Numbered from the stretch's first letter, positions 25,005 through 33,056 are shown. The stretch is DNA of 55,048 nucleotides from an uncultured Acidimicrobiales bacterium (GCA_902805665.1 CADCTB010000145.1:1-55048); one strand, 5' to 3'. Numbers and translations: made by a program. The notes: a model not told the origin generated them from the letters alone.

Positions 25005-25508
25005 ATGCGGCTACGTACGCTCACCTTCGGTGTCGCAGTGTCGACACTGGCCTTGGCAGTTCTCACTGCAGTGCCGTCCCCTGCGCAGGCAGCCACCTCG
25101 GGTGCCTGTTACGAATCGGCGACGGTTTCGGCTGGTGTGCCCGACCTGTTCGCCGGCACTCCGCTCACCAACCCATTGGCGCTCAATGCCCCGCTCGTCG
25201 GCACACCGGATCTGTTCACCGGCCCGAGCTGCACCATGTCGGTCGACAGTTCCAACGCCATGGAGGCAAGGCTGTCGGTGCACGCCACCGCCGGACTGGT
25301 CTCGGGCCAGATGGTCATCACGACGGCCTCGGCTCTCGGCTACCACCAGCAGACCATCACGTGCGGACCGGCGTCGGGCTCGTGCGAGGCGACACGGCAA
25401 CTACAGGGCACGGGTCCCAACGGCTACCCGGTGAGGGTGCGGTGCTCGGTCAGCGGTGTCGTCGGCGCCCTGACCTCGGTTGGCTGCAGCATCCGGTCCC
25501 TCTACTAG
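25005..25508 (+). CDS. Small secreted cysteine-containing protein, unknown function
   Basis: 167 residues from ATG 25005 with CAAGGAG 7 nt upstream. The signal peptide is about residues 1-29 (MRLR, hydrophobic core, cleavage after AQA-A). The mature part is small and polar, with six cysteines (ACYE, SCTM, TCGP, SCEA, RCSV, GCSI) that could form three disulfides. The motif PDLFxG occurs twice (VPDLFAGTPL and TPDLFTG), about 22 residues apart. I do not recognise the family. It stands alone between two hairpins inside the glycan cluster, as a separately transcribed unit. Confidence 0.75.
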   Translation: MRLRTLTFGVAVSTLALAVLTAVPSPAQAATSGACYESATVSAGVPDLFAGTPLTNPLALNAPLVGTPDLFTGPSCTMSVDSSNAMEARLSVHATAGLVSGQMVITTASALGYHQQTITCGPASGSCEATRQLQGTGPNGYPVRVRCSVSGVVGALTSVGCSIRSLY

Positions 25509-25520
25509 CGCCCGCCGAGT

Positions 25521-25553
25521 ACCCCCGACCGGCGGCGAGAGCCGGTCGGGGGT
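25521..25553 (+). terminator. 13-bp perfect hairpin after the secreted-protein gene
   Basis: Positions 25521-25533 pair with 25541-25553 without mismatch, with a 7-nt loop (GGCGAGA). The hairpin starts 12 nt after the stop codon. It is the strongest intrinsic-terminator candidate on the plus strand here, though no U-tract follows. Confidence 0.75.
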
Positions 25554-25563
25554 CCCCCGGCCG

Positions 25564-25569
25564 TAGTGT
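25564..25569 (+). promoter_or_regulatory. -10 box TAGTGT, leaderless start of the GT4 gene
   Basis: TAGTGT is followed by 8 nt and then ATG 25578. It lies directly after the terminator, so the gene must have its own promoter, and the spacing predicts a leaderless mRNA. There is no SD before ATG. Confidence 0.5.
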
Positions 25570-25577
25570 CACGCCGG

Positions 25578-26966
25578 ATGAAGATCGCCGTCGCCACTCC
25601 CGACACGCTGACCGCCCGCATGGCCGGGCCGGGCATACGGGCGTGGCAGATCGCCTCGGCACTGGCGCGCCACCACGACGTGCAGCTGGTCACCACCACC
25701 CTCGCCGACCTGCCCGACTCTCCGTTCCCGGTCCGGGCCGTCGACGACGCAGGCTTGGCCGAGGTCGAGCAGTGGTGCGACGTCCTTGTCTTCCAGGGCT
25801 GGCTCGTCCACAAGCGGCCGTTCCTGTTGCAGTCCGAGAAGGTGCTGGTCGCCGACGTCTACGACCCCCTGCACCTCGAGCAGCTCGAGCAGGGCCGCGA
25901 CGACGGCTGGCGGGGCCGGATACTCGCGGTCCAGTCGGCGACGGCGGTGCTCAACGAGCAGCTGCTGCGGGGCGACTACTTCCTGTGCGCGTCGGAGAAG
26001 CAGCGCGACTTCTGGCTGGGCCAGCTGTCGGCGCTCGGCCGGGTGAACCCGGTGACATATGACGCGGACGAGACTCTCCGCTCGTTGATCAGCGTGGTGC
26101 CGTTCGGCGTGCCCGAGGCGCCCCCGGTTCGGACCCGCCCTGCGATCAAAGGCGTCGTCCCGGGCATCGGCCCCGACGACAAGGTCCTGCTGTGGGGCGG
26201 TGGGATCTACAACTGGTTCGACCCGCTGACCCTCCTGCATGCACTCGACCGCCTCCGGCGGCACCGGCCCGACGTCCGCCTGTTCTTCATGGGACTGAAG
26301 CACCCGAACCCCGACATCCCGGAGATGCGGATGGCGGTGGCGGCCCGAGCGCTGTCCGATCGCCTCGGCCTCACCGGCACCCACGCCTTCTTCAACGAGG
26401 GATGGGTGGAGTACGACGACCGGCAGAATTACCTGCTCGACGCCGACATCGGGGTGAGCACCCATCTCGACCACGTAGAGACGGCGTTCTCCTTCCGGAC
26501 CCGGGTGCTGGACTACTTGTGGGCGTCGCTGCCCACGGTGGCCACGGGTGGCGATGCGCTGGCCGACCTGATCGAAGCCCGGCAGATCGGCCTGACCGTG
26601 CCGGCAGGCGATGTCGAGGCATTGGAGGCGGCTCTCGCCCGGATCCTCGACGACGACGAGCTGCGGGCCGCCATGGCCGTCGGCGCAGGGGCGCTGGCCA
26701 CCGAGCTGACGTGGCCGAAGGTTCTCGCTCCACTGGTGGACTTCTGCCGGGACCCGCGGCGGGCCCCGGATCTGCTGGAGCCGGCGCTCGCGGCCGGCTT
26801 CCGTCACGACCTGACGGAGGTCAAGGAGCGGTGGCGGGGGCTGGCCTACGACGTGCAGACGGCCGTCGACCACCTGCGCGAGGGGGGCCCGCTGCTGGCG
26901 GCCCGCAAGGCCGCCGGCCGCGTCCGGCGAACCGCGGTCACGTGGCGCGACCGCGGCCCCGCCTAA
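25578..26966 (+). CDS. GT4-like (GT-B fold) glycosyltransferase, paralogue of the fusion protein's C-terminal half
   Basis: 462 residues. It starts KIAVATPDTLTARMAGPGIRAW, then VVPGIGPDDKVLLWGGGIYNW, the donor-site region RMAVAARALSDRLGL, and GVSTHLDHVETAFSFRTR, DYLWASLPTVATGG. Most of the sequence matches residues 377-800 of the 20263-22776 protein, including long identical stretches such as CASxKQRDFWLGQLSA. So the single-domain and fused versions derive from one another by duplication. A third GT-B copy is not present. Substrate unknown. ATG 25578 is favoured over GTG 25566 because it is where homology begins and follows a TAGTGT box. Confidence 0.87.
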   Translation: MKIAVATPDTLTARMAGPGIRAWQIASALARHHDVQLVTTTLADLPDSPFPVRAVDDAGLAEVEQWCDVLVFQGWLVHKRPFLLQSEKVLVADVYDPLHLEQLEQGRDDGWRGRILAVQSATAVLNEQLLRGDYFLCASEKQRDFWLGQLSALGRVNPVTYDADETLRSLISVVPFGVPEAPPVRTRPAIKGVVPGIGPDDKVLLWGGGIYNWFDPLTLLHALDRLRRHRPDVRLFFMGLKHPNPDIPEMRMAVAARALSDRLGLTGTHAFFNEGWVEYDDRQNYLLDADIGVSTHLDHVETAFSFRTRVLDYLWASLPTVATGGDALADLIEARQIGLTVPAGDVEALEAALARILDDDELRAAMAVGAGALATELTWPKVLAPLVDFCRDPRRAPDLLEPALAAGFRHDLTEVKERWRGLAYDVQTAVDHLREGGPLLAARKAAGRVRRTAVTWRDRGPA

Positions 26967-26969
26967 ACT
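26964..26969 (+). promoter_or_regulatory. -10 box TAAACT overlapping the upstream stop codon
   Basis: TAAACT includes the TAA stop of the GT4 gene and ends 9 nt before ATG 26979. No SD precedes that ATG, so a separate leaderless transcript is possible besides read-through from upstream. Confidence 0.4.
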
Positions 26970-26978
26970 GACGCTCCG

Positions 26979-28166
26979 ATGAGTGCCACCGGAGCGGTCG
27001 ACCTGAGCGCCCGCGAGCCCTCCTCGGCGGCCCCCGACATCTCCGTCGTCATGCCGTGCCTGAACGAGGCCGGATCCGTCGGCACGTGCATCGAAAAGGC
27101 ATGGGAGGGGATCCGCCGGACCGGGCTCACCGGTGAGGTGGTGGTCAGCGACAACGGTTCCACTGATGACTCGGTGGCGGTGGCCGGCCGGGCCGGGGCC
27201 CGGGTGGTGCGCCAGCCGGCGCGGGGCTACGGCAACGCCTACCTGAAGGGCTTCGCCGAGGCCCGTGGCCGTTTCATCATCATGGGCGACTCCGACGGGA
27301 GCTACGACTTCACCCAGCTCGACCGCCTGATCCAACCGCTGCGCGACGGCTCCTACGACTACGTCCTCGGGTCCCGCTTCGCCGGCAGGATCCTGCCCGG
27401 CGCCATGCCGTGGACCCACCGCTACATAGGTAACCCGGTGCTGACCGGCGTGCTTAACCGGCTGTTCAAGGTGGACAGCTCCGACGCCCACAGCGGGATG
27501 CGCGCCTTCACCAGCGACGCCTACCGCCGGATGGCCCTGCAGTCGGAGGGCATGGAGCTGGCATCGGAGATCGTGATCAACGCGGCCAAGGTGGGCCTGC
27601 GGGGCACCGAGGTGCCGATCACCTACCACCCCCGCGAGGGCGAATCGAAGCTGCACTCCATGCGCGACGGCTGGCGCCACCTGCGCTTCATGCTGCTGCG
27701 CAGCCCGAACTGGCTGTTCACCGGGCCCGGCATGGTCATGTTCGTTCTCGGCCTGGTGGGCCAGGGTGTGCTGCTGCCTGGTCCGTTGAACCTCGGCTTC
27801 CACGCCTTCGACGTGCACTTCAGCGCCCTTTTCGCCCTCCTGGCCATCTTCGGCTACCAGACGCTCCTCTTCGGCGTCTTCGCTCGGACGTGCGTGCCGG
27901 TGGAGGAGGGTCGGACCGCCGACCGCCTGCAGCGCTGGTTCGAGCGGAACTACACCTTGGAGAAGGGCCTCATCGGCGGCGGCCTCATGTTCCTGGTGGG
28001 CTTCGGCATCGACGCGGGCGTCCTCGTCCACTGGTTGCGTGAGGGGCTCGGGCCCATCAACTCGCTGCGGCCGGCCCTGCTGGCCATGACACTGATGATG
28101 GTCGGGGCCCAGACCGCGTTCGCCGCATTCTTCCTCAGCTTCTTCCGGATCGACCGGTCCCGGTGA
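26979..28166 (+). CDS. Family 2 glycosyltransferase with C-terminal membrane helices (polyprenyl-phosphate sugar synthase-like)
   Basis: 395 residues. GT2 domain at about 20-245: ISVVMPCLNEAGSVGTCI, VVSDNGSTDDS, IIMGDSDGSYDFTQL (DXD DSD), YVLGSRFAG, SSDAHSGMRAFTSDAYRRM and ITYHPREGESKL. Then four hydrophobic helices (VMFVLGLVGQGVLL, FSALFALLAIFGYQTLLFG, GLMFLVGFGIDAGVLV, ALLAMTLMMVGAQTAFAAFFL). This is the DPM1/GtrB layout, where an activated sugar is moved onto a polyprenyl phosphate at the membrane. Such a product is what GT-C/YfhO proteins use outside. Sugar unknown. Confidence 0.85.
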   Translation: MSATGAVDLSAREPSSAAPDISVVMPCLNEAGSVGTCIEKAWEGIRRTGLTGEVVVSDNGSTDDSVAVAGRAGARVVRQPARGYGNAYLKGFAEARGRFIIMGDSDGSYDFTQLDRLIQPLRDGSYDYVLGSRFAGRILPGAMPWTHRYIGNPVLTGVLNRLFKVDSSDAHSGMRAFTSDAYRRMALQSEGMELASEIVINAAKVGLRGTEVPITYHPREGESKLHSMRDGWRHLRFMLLRSPNWLFTGPGMVMFVLGLVGQGVLLPGPLNLGFHAFDVHFSALFALLAIFGYQTLLFGVFARTCVPVEEGRTADRLQRWFERNYTLEKGLIGGGLMFLVGFGIDAGVLVHWLREGLGPINSLRPALLAMTLMMVGAQTAFAAFFLSFFRIDRSR

Positions 28167-28185
28167 GCCGGCGGCGGAACTGACG

Positions 28186-29010
28186 GTGGGCCCGCCGGAC
28201 GCTCTGGTACGGGAGGAGGCGGGCCCCCTACCCGCCTCCGTTTTCGGCCCGGCCCGGCCGCCCCCGGCGCGCGCGGCGCGCACGCTCGTGATCCTCCCGG
28301 CGCTCAACGAGGAGGCCTGCCTCCGCGCCGTGCTCCGGGAGCTGGCGCTGTCGTGCCCGCAGCTCGACGTGCTGGTGGTCGACGACGGCTCCACCGACGG
28401 CACGGCCGACGTGGCCCGCGCCGAAGGCGTGCCGGTTGCCGTCCTGCCGTTCAACCTCGGCGTGGGCGGGGCGCTGCAGACCGGGTTCCGCTACGCGGTT
28501 GCCCACGGCTACGGCCGGGCCATCCAGTTCGACGCCGACGGTCAGCACGACCCGACCCAGGTGCCGGCGCTCCTGGCCGCCCTCGACGAGGGCGCCGACC
28601 TGGTGATCGGAAGCCGGTTCGCGGCGCCGGACACCGGCTCCCAGTACGACGTCGGGCGGCTACGCGGTGGGGCCATGGGCGTGCTCCGCCTGACGGTGCG
28701 CTTCCTGTCGGGCCGGAGCTTCTCGGACACCTCGTCGGGCTTCCGGGCCTTTTCGGCGCCGCTCCTGGCGTTCTACGCGGCCGACTACCCGAACGAGTAC
28801 CTGGGTGACACCGTCGAAGCGCTGCTGCTGGCCTGCCAGGCCGGCTTCCGGGTCGTCGAGGTGCCGGTGAGCATGCGGGTGCGGGCCGCGGGCACACCGT
28901 CGACCCAGAACCTGCGGCTGATCTACCACTACCTGCGCGCCCTGCTCTCCCTTCTCAGCCGGGCGCCGATCCGGCGCCGGGAGCGCGCCCTCAGGAACAC
29001 GACCCGATGA
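28186..29010 (+). CDS. Family 2 glycosyltransferase (DPM1-like)
   Basis: 274 residues from GTG 28186, with a 30-residue Pro/Ala-rich N-terminus. The core is LVILPALNEEACLRAVL, VLVVDDGSTDGTADV, FNLGVGGALQTGFRYA, IQFDADGQHDP as the DXD site, LVIGSRFAAPD and DTSSGFRAFSAPLL. There are no C-terminal membrane helices. The next gene encodes a small DUF2304 membrane protein and overlaps by 4 nt, a common pairing with this GT2 type, suggesting the partner provides the membrane anchor. Probably makes a polyprenyl-phosphate sugar. Confidence 0.85.
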   Translation: MGPPDALVREEAGPLPASVFGPARPPPARAARTLVILPALNEEACLRAVLRELALSCPQLDVLVVDDGSTDGTADVARAEGVPVAVLPFNLGVGGALQTGFRYAVAHGYGRAIQFDADGQHDPTQVPALLAALDEGADLVIGSRFAAPDTGSQYDVGRLRGGAMGVLRLTVRFLSGRSFSDTSSGFRAFSAPLLAFYAADYPNEYLGDTVEALLLACQAGFRVVEVPVSMRVRAAGTPSTQNLRLIYHYLRALLSLLSRAPIRRRERALRNTTR

Positions 29011-29393
29011 GCACGGGCGGGCACGTTTTGATCTTCTCGCTGACGCTGTTCAGCCTGCTGTTCATCGTGCGCATGGTCCGGCGCAACCAGCTGCCGTCCC
29101 GCTACGCCCTGCTGTGGTTGTCGATCGGAGTGGTGATCGGCTTCCTGGCCATCTTCCCGAGGGTGCTCGACCGGGTGTCGAACTGGCTGGGCATCGCCTA
29201 CGCCCCGGGCACGTTCTTCCTCGGCGCCATCACCATGCTGTTCCTGATCGTCGTCCACTTCTCCTGGGAGCTGGCCAGGCTCGACGCCCGCACCCGCCTC
29301 CTCGCCGAGGAGCTCGCCATACTCCGCGCCGATCCGCCACGCGACGCCCCCGGCGTCGCGCCAGCCGAGGAGGACCAGCCTGTCGACCACTGA
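29007..29393 (+). CDS. DUF2304 small membrane protein
   Basis: 128 residues, three membrane helices (VLIFSLTLFSLLFIVRMV, YALLWLSIGVVIGFLAIF, FFLGAITMLFLIVVHFSWEL) and a short charged helix after the third. The RNQLPSRYALLWL segment and FPRVLDRVSNWLGI are the usual DUF2304 pattern. The ATGA overlap with the preceding GT2 and the 14-nt overlap with the following GT2 show tight coupling. It is likely an accessory or anchor for the neighbouring glycosyltransferases, as its family is usually found beside them. No catalytic residues. Confidence 0.82.
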   Translation: MSTGGHVLIFSLTLFSLLFIVRMVRRNQLPSRYALLWLSIGVVIGFLAIFPRVLDRVSNWLGIAYAPGTFFLGAITMLFLIVVHFSWELARLDARTRLLAEELAILRADPPRDAPGVAPAEEDQPVDH

Positions 29394-30741
29394 CGAGGCC
29401 GCGCCCGCGCCACCACGGCCGCGGGTACGGGTCGTCGTCGTCAACCACAACGGTGGCGAGCTCACCGTTTCGTGCCTCCGCAGCCTCCAGAGGTCCGACT
29501 GGCCGGCCGACGCGCTCGACATCGTGATGGTCGAGAACGGGTCCACCGACGGAGTGGCGGCCCGGGTGGGCGACGAGCTGCCCGGCGTCCGAGTGATCGA
29601 CGCGGGAGGAAACCTGGGCTTCGGCGGCGGGTGCAACCTGGCCCTGGCCGACCTCGACGGAGTTGACTACGTGGCCCTGGTCAACAACGACGCCCAGGTC
29701 GACCCCGGCTGGCTGGCGCCCCTCGTCGAGGTGCTGGAGGCCGACCCGACCGTCGGCGCGGCCAACCCGAAGATCCTGTTCGCCGACAGCTTCGTCGACG
29801 TCCGCCTGTCGTCGGAGACGGGAACGCGCGGGCTGGGCGACCGGCGCCCGCTGGGGGTGCGCCTGTCGGGAGCGAGGGTCGACGGGCGGGACGCCTGGGA
29901 CCGCCTGCAGCTCGTTTCGGGGTTCTGGGGCCTGGAGCACGGCTCCGACGGCGAGGCGACGTTCGAGTGGACCAACGGCGACGCCCACCTCCGCGTCCCG
30001 GCCGGTGCGGTGTGCGAGCTGCGGCTGGCATCCGACGACGACCGGACCGTGGTCGTGCAGTCGGGGCCGCACAGCACCGCGCTGCACGTGACTCCGGAAC
30101 CGTCCTGGTACCAGGTGGCGGTCGACGGCGACCCGTTCGACGTGGTCAACAACGTGGGGTCGGTGGTGCTGGCCGACGGCCACGGGGCCGATCGGGGCTT
30201 CCTCGAGCGCGACGAGGGTCAGTTCGAAGAGGTCGAGGAGATCTTCGCCTGGTGCGGCGCCGCCGTCCTCCTGTCCCGCCGGTACCTCGAGCAGGTCGGG
30301 CTCTTCGAGGCCCGCTACTTCCTCTACTACGAGGACTTCGACCTGTCCTGGCGGGGCCGAGCCCAGGGTTGGCGCTACCTGTACGTGCCAGGGTCGGTCG
30401 TCCGCCACGTGCACTCGGCATCGTCGGTCGAGGGCTCCCGGCTGTTCCAGCACTACGACCAGCGCAACCGCCTGCTGACCCTGACGCGCAACGCGCCGTC
30501 GGGACTGGCGGTCCGCGAGGCCGGCCGCCACCTGCTCATCACCGGCTCCTACGCCCGGCGCGACATCTTCGTCCCCCTGGCCCACCGCCGGTCGCCCTCG
30601 GTCGAGACCGTCCGCCGTCGTATGCGGGCGTACGGTGCGTACGTGCGCATGCTGCCTGAGGCGATTGCCGGTCGCCGGGAGCTCACGGCACGAGGCCGGC
30701 TGGCCGACGAGGAGCTGTCCAGGTGGATGCATCAGCGGTGA
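29380..30741 (+). CDS. Family 2 glycosyltransferase with inserted beta-rich domain, probable CTG start
   Basis: 453 residues from CTG 29380. The GT2 N-terminus VRVVVVNHNGGELTVSCL must be translated, yet the first ATG/GTG/TTG in frame is GTG 29524, inside the fold. The CTG has GAGGAGGA 5 nt upstream and gives a normal N-terminus (STTDEAAPAPP). LVNNDAQVDPGW is the DXD-like site and YYEDFDLSWRGRAQGW the later motif. Between them lies an extra stretch of about 115 residues (FEWTNGDAHLRV, VCELRLASDD, WYQVAVDG) that looks like a beta-sandwich. It may bind substrate or polymer. Likely a rhamnosyltransferase-like chain-building enzyme. Confidence 0.85.
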   Translation: MSTTDEAAPAPPRPRVRVVVVNHNGGELTVSCLRSLQRSDWPADALDIVMVENGSTDGVAARVGDELPGVRVIDAGGNLGFGGGCNLALADLDGVDYVALVNNDAQVDPGWLAPLVEVLEADPTVGAANPKILFADSFVDVRLSSETGTRGLGDRRPLGVRLSGARVDGRDAWDRLQLVSGFWGLEHGSDGEATFEWTNGDAHLRVPAGAVCELRLASDDDRTVVVQSGPHSTALHVTPEPSWYQVAVDGDPFDVVNNVGSVVLADGHGADRGFLERDEGQFEEVEEIFAWCGAAVLLSRRYLEQVGLFEARYFLYYEDFDLSWRGRAQGWRYLYVPGSVVRHVHSASSVEGSRLFQHYDQRNRLLTLTRNAPSGLAVREAGRHLLITGSYARRDIFVPLAHRRSPSVETVRRRMRAYGAYVRMLPEAIAGRRELTARGRLADEELSRWMHQR

Positions 30742-30759
30742 GCGGCTAGACCGGCGAGC

Positions 30760-31848
30760 ATGAAAGCGCTCATCCTGGCCGGCGGTGCAGGCACCCGACT
30801 ACGGCCGATCACCCACACCAGCGCCAAGCAGTTGGTCCCCGTGGCCAACAAGCCGATCCTGTTCTACGGGCTCGAGCAGATGGCGGAGGCCGGCATCGTC
30901 GAGGTCGGCATGGTGGTGGGCGACACGGCCGAGGAGATCCGGGAGGCGGTCGGAGACGGCTCGGAATGGGGATTGAAGGTCACCTACCTTCCCCAGGAGG
31001 CCCCACTGGGGCTGGCCCACTGCGTGCTGATCGCCCGGGAGTTCCTGGGCGAGGACGACTTCGTCATGTACCTCGGCGACAACCTGCTCCGGCAGGGGGT
31101 GAAGGGGTTCGTCGAGCAGTTCGAGGCCGACGGACGGATCGGCACCGGCTCGAAGCCGGCGGTCGCCCAGATCCTGCTGGCGCGCGTCCCCGACCCGCAG
31201 CGGTTCGGCGTGGCCGAGATCGGACCTGATGGCGAGGTCCTGCGCCTTGTCGAGAAGCCGGTCGAGCCGCCGTCCGACCTGGCCCTGGTGGGCGTCTACC
31301 TCTTCGACCCCACCATTCACGAAGCGGTGCGCGCCATCGAGCCCTCGGCCCGGGGCGAGCTGGAGATCACCGACGCCATCCAGTGGCTCCTCGACTCCGG
31401 CCACCGCGTGCACCACCAGATCGTCGACGGTTGGTGGATCGACACCGGAAAGCTCGACGCCCTCCTCGAGGGCAACCGGCTCATCCTGGAGACGCTCGAC
31501 CAGCGCATCGACGGTTCGGTCGACGCCGAATCCAAGATCGAGGGTCGGGTCGTGGTCTGCGAAGGGGCCGAAGTGGTGGCCTCCACCATCCGGGGCCCGG
31601 TCATCATCGGCGCCGGCACCAGGATCGAGCACAGCTTCGTCGGCCCCTTCACCTCCATCGCCGAGCGGTGCCAGGTGGTGCGCTCCGAGATCGAGCACTC
31701 GGTCATCCTCGGCGACAGTCGCATCGTCGACATCCCCCGGGTCGAGGACTCGCTGATCGGCAAGCAGGTGGTGGTCACCCGGTCGGCCCGCCGTCCCCGC
31801 GCCAACCGCTTCATGCTCGGCGACCACTCCCAGGTCGACCTGACCTAG
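30760..31848 (+). CDS. Glucose-1-phosphate thymidylyltransferase, long (StrD/RmlA-like) form
   Basis: 362 residues. The N-terminal nucleotidyltransferase domain has LILAGGAGTRLRPIT, KQLVPVANKPILFYGLEQM, VMYLGDNLL, ARVPDPQRFGVAEI, LVEKPVEPPSDLALVGVY and WWIDTGKLDALLEGN. From about residue 245 a left-handed beta-helix region follows (hexapeptide-like repeats IEGRVVVCEGAEVV, GPVIIGAGTRIEHS). That tail separates StrD-type enzymes from the 290-residue RmlA. It makes dTDP-glucose (or a similar NDP-sugar) for deoxysugar supply. It ends the cluster. The spacing to the previous gene is 18 nt, and TAGACC precedes ATG. Confidence 0.87.
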   Translation: MKALILAGGAGTRLRPITHTSAKQLVPVANKPILFYGLEQMAEAGIVEVGMVVGDTAEEIREAVGDGSEWGLKVTYLPQEAPLGLAHCVLIAREFLGEDDFVMYLGDNLLRQGVKGFVEQFEADGRIGTGSKPAVAQILLARVPDPQRFGVAEIGPDGEVLRLVEKPVEPPSDLALVGVYLFDPTIHEAVRAIEPSARGELEITDAIQWLLDSGHRVHHQIVDGWWIDTGKLDALLEGNRLILETLDQRIDGSVDAESKIEGRVVVCEGAEVVASTIRGPVIIGAGTRIEHSFVGPFTSIAERCQVVRSEIEHSVILGDSRIVDIPRVEDSLIGKQVVVTRSARRPRANRFMLGDHSQVDLT

Positions 31849-31858
31849 CCAGACGGCG

Positions 31859-32398
31859 ATGGGGAGCGACTACCACTTCGTCACCGAATGGCGGGTCGCA
31901 GGAACTCTCGACGAGGTCAAGGCGGTTCTCGGCGACGGGCTCTCCCTCACCCGGTGGTGGCCGTCGGTCTACCTGAGCGTGACCGAGGTCGAGCGCGGCG
32001 GCGAAGACGGTGTGGGGCGGGCGCTCGACCTCCATACCAAGGGCTGGTTGCCCTACACGCTGCGGTGGACGCTGCGGATCACCGAGCCGATGACCGATGC
32101 CGGCTTCGCCCTCGAGGCCACCGGAGATCTGGCCGGGACGGGCCGCTGGACCTTCCGGCCGGACGGGCCGGAGGTGGTGATCACCTACGACTGGCGGGTC
32201 CACGCCACCAAGCCGCTCCTCCGCCGGCTCAGCTGGCTGCTCCGGCCCGCCTTCTCCGCCAACCACCTCTGGGCCATGCGCCGGGGCGAGGAGAGCCTCC
32301 GGCTCGAGCTGCGCCGGCGCCGGGCGACCGAGGGCTCCGCCGGCGACATACCGCCACCGCCGCCGGCCACCTTCGCCCAGTGGCGCCGCCGGACCTAG
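31859..32398 (+). CDS. SRPBCC-fold (START/polyketide cyclase-like) protein
   Basis: 179 residues. YHFVTEWRVAGTLDEVKAVL opens a helix-grip fold, followed by LTRWWPSVYLSVTEVERGGE, TLRWTLRITEP and GRWTFRPDGPEVVITYDWRVHA, a pattern of the START-like superfamily. The C-terminal helix (FSANHLWAMRRGEESLRLELRRR) covers the cavity. It lies 10 nt after the nucleotidyltransferase gene and overlaps the convergent Ddn-like gene by 4 nt. It could bind a lipid or small hydrophobic ligand. No reaction can be assigned. Confidence 0.75.
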   Translation: MGSDYHFVTEWRVAGTLDEVKAVLGDGLSLTRWWPSVYLSVTEVERGGEDGVGRALDLHTKGWLPYTLRWTLRITEPMTDAGFALEATGDLAGTGRWTFRPDGPEVVITYDWRVHATKPLLRRLSWLLRPAFSANHLWAMRRGEESLRLELRRRRATEGSAGDIPPPPPATFAQWRRRT

Positions 32399-32841
32399 CT
32401 CCGGCGACTGGCCACGAGGACCGGGATCACCCGCTCCGTCTTCTTCTGGTAGTCGGCGTACGGCGGGTAGGCGGCGACGGCCCGCTCCCACCACTCGTCG
32501 CGTTCCTCTCCGGTCAGCTCGCGCACGCGTGCGTCGAACGGCTCCGGCCCGTCCTGAATGGTCACCGCCTCGGGATCGGCCTTGAGGTTGTGGTACCAGA
32601 CGGGATGGGCCGGAGCGCCGCCCAGTGACGCGACCAACGCGTACTCGCCGTTGTGCTCGACCCGCATCAGCGGCGTCTTGCGCAGCTTGCCGGAGCGATT
32701 GCCGCGGGTGGTGACGATGATCACGGGCAGCCCGGTGTCGCGGAGGGTGTCGGCCCGCTCGCCTCCCGAGGCCTCGTACTCCTCGACCTGGTCGCGCACC
32801 CACTGCCGAGGGCTCGGCTCGTACTCGCCTTCCAGGACCAC
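32395..32841 (-). CDS. Deazaflavin (F420)-dependent nitroreductase family protein (Ddn-like)
   Basis: 148 residues from GTG 32841 (8 nt after the dodecin stop). The Ddn-family core is present: VIIVTTRGNRSGKLRKTPLMRV, then YALVASLGGAPAHPVWYHNLKADPEA and VQ-type strand VTIQDG, with FDARVRELTGEERDEWWERA near the end. These proteins use reduced F420 to reduce quinones or nitro compounds at the membrane. The presence of cofD/cofE in the same window supports F420 use. Downstream of dodecin in the same direction, so probably co-transcribed. Confidence 0.85.
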   Translation of the reverse strand: MVLEGEYEPSPRQWVRDQVEEYEASGGERADTLRDTGLPVIIVTTRGNRSGKLRKTPLMRVEHNGEYALVASLGGAPAHPVWYHNLKADPEAVTIQDGPEPFDARVRELTGEERDEWWERAVAAYPPYADYQKKTERVIPVLVASRRS

Positions 32842-32849
32842 TGCCGGGA

Positions 32850-33056
32850 TCAGTCGTCGAGGACGAAGGTCACCATCAGGTTGACCTGGTAGCTCACGAT
32901 GGCCCCTTCGCTGATGTCGACCCGCTGCTCCTTGACCCATGCCGAGGTGATGTTGCGCAGGGTCTGGTTGGCCCGCTCGACACCGACCTTGATGGCGTCG
33001 TCGAAACTGTTCGGCGACATGGCGCTGATCTCGGTCACCCGTGCGACGGTTCCCAT
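32850..33056 (-). CDS. Dodecin, flavin-storage protein
   Basis: 68 residues from ATG 33056 with GAGAGGAG 8 nt upstream (an in-frame extension to 33098 lacks support). SPNSFDDAIKVGVERANQTLRNITSAWV and VKEQRVDISEGAIVSYQVNLMVTF (quoted in parts) are the dodecin helix and strands, with the Trp that stacks on flavin. It forms a hollow dodecamer that binds riboflavin, FMN or CoA. Its position next to an F420-dependent enzyme fits a flavin/deazaflavin neighbourhood. Confidence 0.9.
   Translation of the reverse strand: MGTVARVTEISAMSPNSFDDAIKVGVERANQTLRNITSAWVKEQRVDISEGAIVSYQVNLMVTFVLDD

Noticed and set aside
25569-28454. Minus-strand open frame of about 960 codons
   Set aside because: It spans three plus-strand genes and their intergenic hairpin; high G+C removes stops in this frame. 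No protein family is visible.
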